From the NCBI RefSeq assembly GCF_036388275.1, contig NZ_DASVSF010000060.1, positions 185,836 through 249,835 of the forward strand: a stretch of DNA of 64,000 nt, given 5' to 3'. The translations under genes were made by a program, and so were the position numbers. Source of the stretch: Longimicrobium sp. (GTDB lineage Bacteria; Gemmatimonadota; Gemmatimonadetes; Longimicrobiales; Longimicrobiaceae). Positions 17,782-24,976 of the stretch are shown here, one piece after another (positions within the stretch are counted from its first letter, which is position 1; every line of letters starts with the position of its first letter). Below the pieces are notes generated by a model. It saw only the letters and a program-made list of their open reading frames with translations. It did no database searches and was not told where the DNA came from.

Positions 17782-17810
17782 ATAATGTAGGAGATGCAGG
17801 ACTCGTGCAA
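17782..17810 (-). promoter_or_regulatory. Predicted sigma-70-like promoter for the winged-helix/ATPase genes
   Basis: On the minus strand: -35 TTGCAC (17805-17810), 17-base spacer, -10 CATTAT (17782-17787). It sits in the 123-base gap after the nitrilase gene, so the two downstream genes can be expressed independently of it. Confidence 0.45.
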
Positions 17811-17845
17811 GCTCGGCTTCGTTGGTGGTTCGTTGGATGCGCTTG

Positions 17846-19300
17846 CTAAGTATCGAGAAGAGTCTGCGGAATAGGGACTTCGATCAAAACTCGCATGTTC
17901 GGTGGCACACAGTGGATCTCTGCAGGTCGCTCCGGATGGCGCGTGCCAGACGGAGGCGGAGGTTGCCCGGCCGCGCGCGCGATCGCAGTTCCCAGCACGT
18001 TATAGCGGTAGAGCCTGTTTCGAAGTCCGGTGTGCTGGGGGAAGTAAGTGAAGACCAGGTCAGCCCCTTCGTCGGTCTTCGGAATGCCTTGGGCGGAGTT
18101 GACGTAAACCATCGAGGCGCCGTGGCGCCGGACGATACTTTCTCCCCCCTGCGCCCAGAACACGGAAGTGCCCCGAGGATTCATCGAGAGGACCAGCAGA
18201 TGGTCCACCGCATTTCCATAGCCTTCAATCAGAGTATGGTTGGTTGCATCTTTACAGATTGCAATGCCAAAGTGCCCAACCGGAGTTTCGATCACCGTCA
18301 AGCCAGTTCCCGGCCGGATATCTTCCTTGCACTCTACGCAGTCTTCCGGAATGTCTTGAAAAAGTTCGGCAAATTCCGCCGCGCCACTGTTGAACGGATC
18401 GGTTTTGTCGAAGCCCCCCTCTCCGCTGAGGCCTGTTTCGCCAAGCAACCACGCAGGTGCGCGGTTAACGCGCTCCGGGCCATCAGAGGCGATCTGGTGG
18501 AAACTCCCAGGCACCACGAGCGCGATGGTTCCCGGATCTTTTTCGAGTTCGCGTGCGAGCACCTCGCGTCCAGCCATGTCGACGGCGAGTTCCGGAAAGC
18601 AGAGAACGTGTACCCGCGCCTCACGCGCCCACTTTAAGCACGCGATCAACTCCGAAGCCACGCTCTCGCCGGCTGGGCCGTGCCACGCTACCTCCGTTCC
18701 GCGGAAGCCGTAGACGCCGTGACGCCGATCCATAGCCGGCTCAAGCGAGAACGCGGCTTGGGCGTCGCAACCGAGGACGCACAGGCCGATCCGTAGCGTC
18801 GGGTCGTTTTCCTTGACGAGAGCACCTCTGAGATGCTTGCGGAAGGCGGCGTCCTTTAGCCTGTTCGGATGGGCAGGGAGCCACCGAATGTTCGCAAACG
18901 GCCGCGATGTGACCGAGGTTCGTGCACCAGCCCGGAGGCGTTTCCGTGCGTTCGCTTGGTGAAGGTAGCAGTGCCACCAAGGTCGCCCGACAGCGAGCTC
19001 GCCTCCTGGTTCCTTGAACCGGACTGCTCCCACGGCCTCGAGCACCCGATCAACGGCCGACAGTAGGCAGTGGAGCCGAAGGATACGATCTGAGCCGGCA
19101 TATCGATCATGGTTCGCGTTCCACCACTTCACGGCGTCATCCAGAGCAGCAATGCCATCCGCGAGCGCCGGGATCTCATCCAAGACTGCCCTCGGAATGC
19201 GATCTGGTGCGGCGACCATTAGCTGCAGGTTATCGTCCAACGGAAGGGCGTTGATGTACTCACCATATAGTCGCACGAATGAGGCAATCACGAACTCCAT
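17846..19300 (-). CDS. Nitrilase-superfamily (carbon-nitrogen hydrolase) protein with extra N-terminal domain
   Basis: 484 residues. The nitrilase fold covers about residues 165-475. Its Glu-Lys-Cys triad can be read as Glu237 (CFPELAVD), Lys299 (FDKTDPF) and Cys349 (GIAICKDATN). Such enzymes cleave non-peptide C-N bonds or transfer acyl groups. The first ~160 residues are helical and not part of any nitrilase I know. There is no signal peptide, so it acts in the cytoplasm. It is first in a minus-strand array with a winged-helix protein and a KaiC-like ATPase. Its substrate is unknown; an effector role in a conflict system is inference. Base composition is lower in GC than the chromosome around it. 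Confidence 0.8.
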   Translation of the reverse strand: MEFVIASFVRLYGEYINALPLDDNLQLMVAAPDRIPRAVLDEIPALADGIAALDDAVKWWNANHDRYAGSDRILRLHCLLSAVDRVLEAVGAVRFKEPGGELAVGRPWWHCYLHQANARKRLRAGARTSVTSRPFANIRWLPAHPNRLKDAAFRKHLRGALVKENDPTLRIGLCVLGCDAQAAFSLEPAMDRRHGVYGFRGTEVAWHGPAGESVASELIACLKWAREARVHVLCFPELAVDMAGREVLARELEKDPGTIALVVPGSFHQIASDGPERVNRAPAWLLGETGLSGEGGFDKTDPFNSGAAEFAELFQDIPEDCVECKEDIRPGTGLTVIETPVGHFGIAICKDATNHTLIEGYGNAVDHLLVLSMNPRGTSVFWAQGGESIVRRHGASMVYVNSAQGIPKTDEGADLVFTYFPQHTGLRNRLYRYNVLGTAIARAAGQPPPPSGTRHPERPAEIHCVPPNMRVLIEVPIPQTLLDT

Positions 19301-19364
19301 GGCATCAAGTCTGAGAGAAGGAATTAAGTGCCGAACGGTGGGTCGCGAAGAGGCGCACCCCGAA

Positions 19365-19384
19365 ACTCAGACTTTGGTCTGAGT
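19365..19384. promoter_or_regulatory. Perfect palindrome upstream of the nitrilase gene
   Basis: ACTCAGAC-TTTG-GTCTGAGT, an 8-bp perfect inverted repeat 65 bases upstream of the start codon. A further half-site (AAGTCTGAG) lies at 19307-19315, just before the start. Two or three copies suggest a repressor operator. A -35-like TTGACC lies just upstream on the minus strand. Confidence 0.5.
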
Positions 19385-19449
19385 CGTATAGAATGCAGTC
19401 GCCAGTAGTTTCGGTCAAGAATTTTGTCCACCGGCGACAGGCAGTGATG

Positions 19450-19518
19450 TTACAACATTAAGGGGGTGAGCAACAGTGCTGCGCGTCCGCCCCGCACCCC
19501 GGCCCCTTGATGTTAGGC
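19450..19518 (+). repeat. attC-like site 1
   Basis: A 12-bp stem with one G-T pair (AACATTAAGGGG at 19454-19465 with CCCCTTGATGTT at 19503-19514) closes on GTTAGGC (19512-19518), which fits the integron core GTTRRRY. The 5' core is imperfect (TTACAAC). See the finding on the cassette array. Confidence 0.45.
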
Positions 19519-19629
19519 CGCTGGCCATCGCGGCAGCCGCAAGAGAAGCCTACCGTGACTGAAGCGCTCGGGGGTCAGTTCCGCGCGGTTAAGGTACGCC
19601 CGCGCGGCCGACGCAAGCTCACCGGGGAC

Positions 19630-19685
19630 GCCAACGGGGAAGGGGTTCACATGCAAGGCCCCGCCCCTGCAGCTGATTGTTAGGC
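19630..19685 (+). repeat. attC-like site 2
   Basis: GCCAAC (19630-19635) and GTTAGGC (19679-19685) face each other around GGGGAAGGGG (19636-19645) and CCCCGCCCC (19659-19667). It has the same orientation as site 1. The 111 bases between sites 1 and 2 hold no recognisable gene. Confidence 0.45.
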
Positions 19686-19700
19686 CGCATCAGCGCCGAG

Positions 19701-19943
19701 TCAAGCGTTCGGTGAACGGGAAAGTGCTTCAAGTTCCTCTCGAAGCTTCAGCAACTCTTTAGCGCGTTCGCCAGCCAATCGTGCCAGCACGGGTGCCCAC
19801 CCTCGGGGGGCCGGGCGATAATTCCGCGTGGCCGGATCAGCGCGTGTCCGGCGGATCGTATTGGTGGAAACGCCGGTTGCCGCCGCGATCTCGTCGTCGG
19901 TCACAGCACGCTTGAGGCGCTCCATGGCTTCCAGGAAATCCAT
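19701..19943 (-). CDS. Small helix-turn-helix protein (80 aa)
   Basis: 80 residues from the ATG at 19943. An HTH is clear at about residues 12-35: VTDDEIAAATGVSTNTIRR. A C-terminal helix rich in Lys, Glu and Leu follows and may be a dimerisation segment. A longer frame upstream (to 20117) crosses the divergent promoter region and is not domain-like, so the shorter start is preferred. The gene is divergent from the 57-aa gene and shares a 47-bp dyad-symmetric region with it, suggesting autoregulation. It lies between attC-like sites 2 and 3. Confidence 0.65.
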   Translation of the reverse strand: MDFLEAMERLKRAVTDDEIAAATGVSTNTIRRTRADPATRNYRPAPRGWAPVLARLAGERAKELLKLREELEALSRSPNA

Positions 19944-19950
19944 GCAGTTG

Positions 19951-19997
19951 GGTATTGTTGGAGTTGACAAGCGACGACGGTCAACTATATTAATACC
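19951..19997. promoter_or_regulatory. Divergent promoter with nested dyad symmetry
   Basis: Two inverted repeats share one centre (19974): AGTTGAC/GTCAACT (19962-19968 with 19980-19986) and GGTATT/AATACC (19951-19956 with 19992-19997). On the plus strand TTGACA (19964-19969) and TATATT (19986-19991), spacer 16, form a good promoter lying inside the symmetric region. Confidence 0.55.
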
Positions 19998-20133
19998 CAG
20001 CAGGGACAAACGAAAGGCTGGCCGCTCCTCCGCCAGGAAGAACACGGCCAGTCTAACAACGAAACGACCCGAAGGCCGCCCGCTCACCAAAGCTGCCCTG
20101 CTGGACGGCCGGGTCAAGAGGATGGAGTCGACG

Positions 20134-20307
20134 ATGCCACAGGAGCCGAAGGATCCCGTGCCCGCTGCCGCCGCGAAGCCGGACTACACCATCGTCAAGC
20201 AGACGAAGAGCCGCTGGTGGGAGGTCCGCGATCCGGACAACGAACTGGTCTGCCTCACCGTGTACCGGAAGGGCGCACGTGAGGTGGTACGGCGGCTCGC
20301 ATCCTGA
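20134..20307 (+). CDS. Small hypothetical protein (57 aa)
   Basis: 57 residues beginning MPQEPKDPVPAAAAKPDY and ending in a compact module, WWEVRDPDNELVCLTVYR then REVVRRLAS, which could be a small beta-beta-alpha fold. GGAG lies 6 bases before the ATG. A hairpin follows (20331-20363). The last half and the hairpin recur as a fragment at the other end of the island (13960). I do not recognise a family. The strong promoter at 19964 points at this gene. It could be an orphan component of a toxin-antitoxin-like module with the divergent HTH protein, but nothing in the sequence proves this. Confidence 0.65.
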   Translation: MPQEPKDPVPAAAAKPDYTIVKQTKSRWWEVRDPDNELVCLTVYRKGAREVVRRLAS

Positions 20308-20330
20308 GACGGACCAACGATCCAACACAC

Positions 20331-20363
20331 GGCAGCCGCGGGAGAGAGCCACCTGCGGCTGCC
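20331..20363 (+). terminator. Hairpin after the 57-aa gene
   Basis: GGCAGCCGC (20331-20339) with GCGGCTGCC (20355-20363), 24 bases after the stop. No T-run follows, so it may act as an mRNA-end structure rather than a classic terminator. Confidence 0.5.
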
Positions 20364-20390
20364 GCGATGTTTGCCCAGCGGCCTAACGGA

Positions 20391-20453
20391 CACAAGGGTC
20401 AGGGGTGCGGGGCCGGGTCGCCAGACTTTCCTCCCCCCTCATCCTCAGTTGGC
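20391..20453 (+). repeat. attC-like site 3
   Basis: Starts with a consensus inverse core GCCTAAC (20391-20397) and ends at GTTGGC (20448-20453), which pair around a bulged T. An inner stem joins AGGGTCAGGGG and CCCCTCATCCT with two mismatches. It begins 10 bases after the end of DNA similarity between the two copies of the small gene. Confidence 0.45.
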
Positions 20454-20474
20454 GGCGCAACCATACTGGATGGG

Positions 20475-21172
20475 ATTACTCCGCGGAGGATGATACCCAA
20501 TCCCAGAATTGGATTCCGAGCGACCGGACGACAATCTTTCCTGCCCCTCGCGCCTTGTCGCGCGAGTTGCGGAACTCACTCACATCAAGCAGCCCGACTG
20601 CTTCTAATCTAAGCAGTAGGTCTCCGTCCCGCTCTGGAGAAGAACGTTCTATCGACGGTTACATTGCGGTAGGCTCCCCACAAACCATCATAACTCTGGG
20701 TCGCAGGAAGCTGCATGATTCCTTGGAACAGTGCCACATGAGGGTATTCCAAGGCGTCGAGGAGCAGACCCATCGTCCGCGCCTCCTCACGTGCGACACC
20801 AGTCGGTTTCTCAGCTGCGTGGCTCAGCAACGATGCGAAGTGCCTCCGCTTTTCTTCACTTCTGGTCCGGGCTACAAACGGTGCAAGATTCAATACCAAT
20901 TCCACATACTCCTCGTCGATGTAGGTAGTGCCGCCGGACCGGTCAAGTGCGGTAAGTCGCCCATCGACCTCTCGCAGGACCTCCGCGAGACGTTCAAATG
21001 CTGCTCTCTGATGCCGCTGCGAAAGATAAGTGCTGATCGGCCCCCCAATCGTTGGCAACGCACCAAGCAGCACTGCGACCGCGTCACTCCAGTGGGGGCG
21101 GGTCAAAGGAGCGAGCTGTTCGGCCACGCGCTCTGCGGATGAGGGCACGGGAGGCGTGATATCGTCCGACAT
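20475..21172 (-). pseudogene. Frameshifted hypothetical gene
   Basis: The first ~180 residues run from an ATG at 21172 and include GALPTIGGPISTYL and a helical EERR-rich stretch (RSEEKRRHFASLL). This frame stops at 20609. The adjacent frame continues with protein-like sequence (DGDLLLRLEAVGLLDV, then GKIVVRSLGIQFWDWV) to a stop at 20475-20477. One base change near 20625-20640 would join them into a ~230-residue protein. So it is either a recent pseudogene or a sequencing error. The family is not recognised; a membrane-associated helical protein is plausible. Confidence 0.55.
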
Positions 21173-21521
21173 TCGTCAGTCCTCAACGTAGGGCACTTGA
21201 TTGCACATTGAGCCGCCTAACTTGTCGCTCAGCGGACGGAATTCCGGCCAACACCCCGTCTGGTCGCGCATCGCCGAATCCCGCTCCTCCAGATAACGCG
21301 CACCCACTTACCCGTCAAGCGACGAAACATCTCACGCGCGCAAGCGGATGCGTCGCGGGCTGCAGCCGCCGAAATGGACATGCACGCGCGTTGGCGTCGC
21401 CTGCGTTGCGTTACCCGGAATCAACGTGTGACGGAACCCATGATCTCGACACGCGGCTCGCAATAAGCCGTTTGTACAGCCAACGTGCGCCGTGTCTGTC
21501 CACTCTCGTGGCCCCACCACG
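21173..21521. other. Gap with an isolated attC-type core
   Basis: No convincing gene. GCCTAAC at 21216-21222 matches an integron inverse core, but no GTTRRRY partner with a pairing stem is found within 150 bases, so this may be a broken site. Confidence 0.4.
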
Positions 21522-21860
21522 CTACAACAGGTTCGCCGTCAACGTCGAACTGGGGATTCGGGCAAGATGGAGATGCTGCCGGACCAGCATGGTCAACTCC
21601 TCAAGGCCTACGTCGGTCCATTCGCCAGCTTGTGTGTAGGGCAGCGGGTTCGCCTCACCGGGTGGTAGCTCCAGTGACACATCGTACCGCCCCTGCCGAG
21701 TGCCGAACGTAGACAGATAAACAAGCCGATCGGGGTCGTTCGATGACGTGATCCCCGTAGCGAAAAGGTTAGCCGCCCAGCGGTCACGGACTGCGAAGGC
21801 GTCTGGCCCCAGGCGCAGGCGCAGCTCATCGAGGGCACGAAGTATCGATTCGTCCTTCAC
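21522..21860 (-). CDS. Hypothetical protein (112 aa)
   Basis: Starts at GTG (21860) with GGAG 7 bases upstream. It is a soluble protein of mixed alpha/beta character (ALDELRLRLGPDAFAVRD near the start, RYDVSLELPPGE in the middle, a final helix LTMLVRQHLHL). No membrane segment or signal peptide. The pattern of a small protein with a charged helix and beta hairpins recalls immunity-type proteins, but I cannot place it in a family. It is the last island-type gene before the TonB receptor. Confidence 0.6.
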   Translation of the reverse strand: MKDESILRALDELRLRLGPDAFAVRDRWAANLFATGITSSNDPDRLVYLSTFGTRQGRYDVSLELPPGEANPLPYTQAGEWTDVGLEELTMLVRQHLHLARIPSSTLTANLL

Positions 21861-21963
21861 GGACAGCTCCGCAGGTTAACGAAGGCAGCGCGATCCAGAA
21901 GGATACCATCACGCCGGCCGAGCGTGAAGCGGATCGGAAACCGATGGTGGGAGCGGCCGCCGG

Positions 21964-24447
21964 TCAGAAGCTCGCCTCGACCCCGATGGACGGCAGGATC
22001 GGGAACATGCTGATGCCGGAGCGCGTGGGCGGGCTGTTGTCGTAGTTGTAGAAGTAGAACAGCACGTTGCGCTTGTTGTAGGCGTTCAGCACCTGCAGGT
22101 ACAGCGTGAAGGTGCCCCAGCGGCGCGTGTAGGGGCGGCGGACGGTGACGTCCAGGCGGTGGTACGCCGGGTATCGCTCGCGGTTGCGGTCCGCCAGCAC
22201 CACGTAGTAGTTCGGATCCTCCTCGTCGTCCCCGGCCCGCGGGTGCGGAAAGCGGTATCCGCCCTCCGCGATGTCGGTCTCGAACGACAGCACCTGCGCC
22301 ACGGGCCGCGTGAACGGCGTTCCCGATCCGTAGTTCCAGCGCAGCCCCGCGTCCATGCCGCCCGGCAGCTCGTACTGCATCACCACGTCTACGTCCACGC
22401 GCCGGTCGAAGATGGGCGCGAAGGTCACCGTCTGCGGCACGCCCTCGATTCCGTTCGCCGCCGGATCGGGAAAGGTGCGCGACGCCTTCAGCAGGCTCAC
22501 GGTCGTCCAGCCCGTCAGGCGCCCCGTGCTGCGGCGCACCAGCAGGTCCAGTCCGTAGCTGTTGCCGTCACCCAGCAGCAGGTCGTCGCCGGGATTGTTG
22601 GGGTCGTCGGCGGGGTTGAAGTCCGTCACCCCGCCGTAGTTCCGGTAGTAGCCCTCTACCGAGGCGTACCACTGCTCGCCCCAGAACTTTTCCAGCCCCA
22701 GCTGCACCTGGTCCGACACCACGGGCGGCACGTTGGCGTCGGCCAGCACCCAGGTGTCGTTGCTCAGCGGAAGCTGCTCGTCGCGCAGGGAGTGGAGGAA
22801 CTGCACGTAGCGCCCGGCCGCCACCTTCAGCGCCGCGCTGCGGCCCGCCCCCAGGAACCGCTTGACAGCCAGCCGCGGCGAGGGGATCACGCACGAGCGG
22901 TTGGGCCGGATGACCATGTCCTCGGGGTCATCCGGAAACAGGTCGGCGGGCGGACCCGATGAGCAGGCGCCGGCGTTGCTCCGCCCGAAATCCAGCCGCA
23001 GCCCCGGCTCTACGATCCACGCGGGCGAGGGCTGCCAGCGCGCCTGCCCGTACGCCGCGCCGAAGAGCCCGGCGCGCCCCCCCTGGGCGAAGACGGTGCC
23101 CCCCGCTTCGGCGCGGTTTTCGTAGCGCATGCGGTTCAGCTCGCCGCCCGCCTGTACCGTAAGCCCGGGGCTGATCTGCCCCGTGAGGTCGCTGCGCAAC
23201 GCGGTTTCCTGCACGCTGCTGCCGAAGCGCGCGTCGGCGAAATCGGGAAAGCGCAGGAGCTCGGCATAGCGCGAAAAGCCCAGTCGCGTCTCGGCCACCC
23301 AGCGGCTGCCCACGGGCTGCGTCCAGCGCACGCCCGCCACGTCGTTCCCCCAGTTCCACGTTACGCGCAGCACGCTGCTGGCGTCCTCCTCCTCGCCCGG
23401 GGGATCGAAGTCCGACAGGTCCAGCACGTCCTCGCCGAAGTAACCCGTCAACTGCACCCGTCCGCCGCCGCCCGTCTCCACCGTGGCGCCAGCCTGGAGG
23501 TCCGTCAGGTGATAGGGAAAGTCGGTGATGGGCCGCAGCAGCGCGTCGACGTACGAGCGCCGCGCCGACAAGAACCAGCTGGCGTTCTCGCCGCCCAGCG
23601 ACCGGGCGACGCGTTTCGGCAGGCTGGAGTGCACGGCCACGCGCGACGACACCACCGACACGCCCGTCTCCACGGCCAGCGGCCCGTCGCCCGGCTCGGT
23701 TTCCACCGTCAGGACGGATGACACGCGCCCGCCGTACTGCGCGCCAAAGCCGCCGGACAGCAGCTCGGCGCGGGCGATGACGTCGGAGTTGAAGACGCTG
23801 AACAGGCCGCCCAGGTGAAACGGGTTGAAGATGGTGAAGCCGTCCAGCAGGATCAGGTTCTGGTCCGACGATCCGCCGCGCACGTTGAAGGCGCTGGAAA
23901 AGTCGGAGGTGCTGACGACGCCGGGAAGCACCTCCACGGCCCGCAGCACGTCGGCCTCGCCCAGGCCGGGGAGCATCTTGATCTCGTTCCCCGTGATGAC
24001 GCGCGTGGTGATGCCGGCCTCCGTCTCGAAACGCACCCGCTCGCGCTGCGTTCCGCGCGGGCTGACCACCTCCACCCCCTCCAGCACGTAGGGCCGCTCG
24101 CCCAGCCGAAGCTGCACCGTGTGCCGCGCCCCGGCGCCCAGCGACACGGCCTGCCGCACATCGCCGAAGCCCACGCGCGAGGCGCGCAGCGTCCAGCGGC
24201 CAGGACGCAGTCCGTCAATGCGGAACGCGCCGTCGTCTCCGCTGGTCGTGCGGCGGACGGCACCAGACTCCGGCGTGGCCTCGATGGCCGCGCCCGCGAC
24301 GCCCTCGCCTTCGGGGCCGATCACGCGGCCCGTGATCGACGCCGGCTCCTGCGCCGCGGCGGGAGCGGCCCACGCAGCGAGCGCAATTGCAACAAACCCG
24401 CAGATTCGCCGGAACTGGCGGCGAATCGGTGCATCCGGTGTCGGCAT
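21964..24447 (-). CDS. TonB-dependent receptor with carboxypeptidase-regulatory-like domain
   Basis: 827-residue outer-membrane transporter. After a signal peptide (cleavage near AAAQ, residue 33), a carboxypeptidase-regulatory-like beta-sandwich spans about residues 36-110 (SITGRVIGPEGEGVAG). The plug domain follows with DVLRAVEVLPGV and FNVRGGSSDQNLILLDG, then a 22-strand barrel ending in a C-terminal Phe (GVEASF). Such receptors import siderophores, glycans or other ligands using TonB energy. No linked ligand-processing gene is evident; the substrate is unknown. Confidence 0.95.
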   Translation of the reverse strand: MPTPDAPIRRQFRRICGFVAIALAAWAAPAAAQEPASITGRVIGPEGEGVAGAAIEATPESGAVRRTTSGDDGAFRIDGLRPGRWTLRASRVGFGDVRQAVSLGAGARHTVQLRLGERPYVLEGVEVVSPRGTQRERVRFETEAGITTRVITGNEIKMLPGLGEADVLRAVEVLPGVVSTSDFSSAFNVRGGSSDQNLILLDGFTIFNPFHLGGLFSVFNSDVIARAELLSGGFGAQYGGRVSSVLTVETEPGDGPLAVETGVSVVSSRVAVHSSLPKRVARSLGGENASWFLSARRSYVDALLRPITDFPYHLTDLQAGATVETGGGGRVQLTGYFGEDVLDLSDFDPPGEEEDASSVLRVTWNWGNDVAGVRWTQPVGSRWVAETRLGFSRYAELLRFPDFADARFGSSVQETALRSDLTGQISPGLTVQAGGELNRMRYENRAEAGGTVFAQGGRAGLFGAAYGQARWQPSPAWIVEPGLRLDFGRSNAGACSSGPPADLFPDDPEDMVIRPNRSCVIPSPRLAVKRFLGAGRSAALKVAAGRYVQFLHSLRDEQLPLSNDTWVLADANVPPVVSDQVQLGLEKFWGEQWYASVEGYYRNYGGVTDFNPADDPNNPGDDLLLGDGNSYGLDLLVRRSTGRLTGWTTVSLLKASRTFPDPAANGIEGVPQTVTFAPIFDRRVDVDVVMQYELPGGMDAGLRWNYGSGTPFTRPVAQVLSFETDIAEGGYRFPHPRAGDDEEDPNYYVVLADRNRERYPAYHRLDVTVRRPYTRRWGTFTLYLQVLNAYNKRNVLFYFYNYDNSPPTRSGISMFPILPSIGVEASF

Positions 24448-24652
24448 CTATCCCCTGCGAAAACCGCGTCCGTTCGATGGCTGCCCTGGAAGAAACGCCG
24501 CGCAACGCGGCGGCGCAACCGGGTCTACGCCGACCGGGCGCGAAAGGTCCGTTCAAGGTACGGCCACTTGACGCGCGGGGCGGCGGGGGGGAGTTTGACC
24601 GGCCCGGGGCAGCGCACGCCCGGTCATCCTGAACCGACCGACAGAGGACACG

Positions 24653-24976
24653 ATGGAGTTGACCCGCCGGCGGCTGGTGAGCATTCGCCGCTACGTGCCG
24701 ATGGACAGCATCCGCGACTACGCGGAATTGTGGATTGCCCTGCACGCCGCCGCCACGTCCAAGGGCGCGCACGCCTGGCACTTTGCCTCGGCCGACCAGC
24801 CGAACGTGTACGTGGAGTTCCTGGAGTTCGGCGGAGACAGCGACATCCGCAGCGACACCGAGACGCTGGCGGCCATCAAGGCGCTGCACGAGCGCTTCGG
24901 CGAGCCGTATCCCACGCCGCTGACGCTGGAGGAGTGGGTGGAGCTTCCCCCGCCTCCGGCCATCACCCCGGCATGA
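24653..24976 (+). CDS. Hypothetical protein (107 aa) coupled to pyrE
   Basis: Soluble ~107-residue protein with an alpha/beta pattern (DYAELWIALHAAA, then NVYVEFLEFGGDSDIR, then a helix and LEEWVELPPPP). Family not recognised. Its stop codon overlaps the pyrE start by ATGA, so the two are co-translated; a link with nucleotide metabolism is possible but unproven. It is divergent from the TonB receptor gene, with a 205-base gap that should hold both promoters. Confidence 0.7.
   Translation: MELTRRRLVSIRRYVPMDSIRDYAELWIALHAAATSKGAHAWHFASADQPNVYVEFLEFGGDSDIRSDTETLAAIKALHERFGEPYPTPLTLEEWVELPPPPAITPA

Noticed and set aside
19701..20117. Longer form (138 codons) of the small HTH gene
   Set aside because: The extra 58 codons cross the dyad-symmetric divergent promoter and are not protein-like; the ATG at 19943 fits better.
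20405..21142. Plus-strand open frame of 245 codons in the island
   Set aside because: Serine/Arg-rich shadow of the minus-strand frameshifted gene, whose frames look more protein-like.
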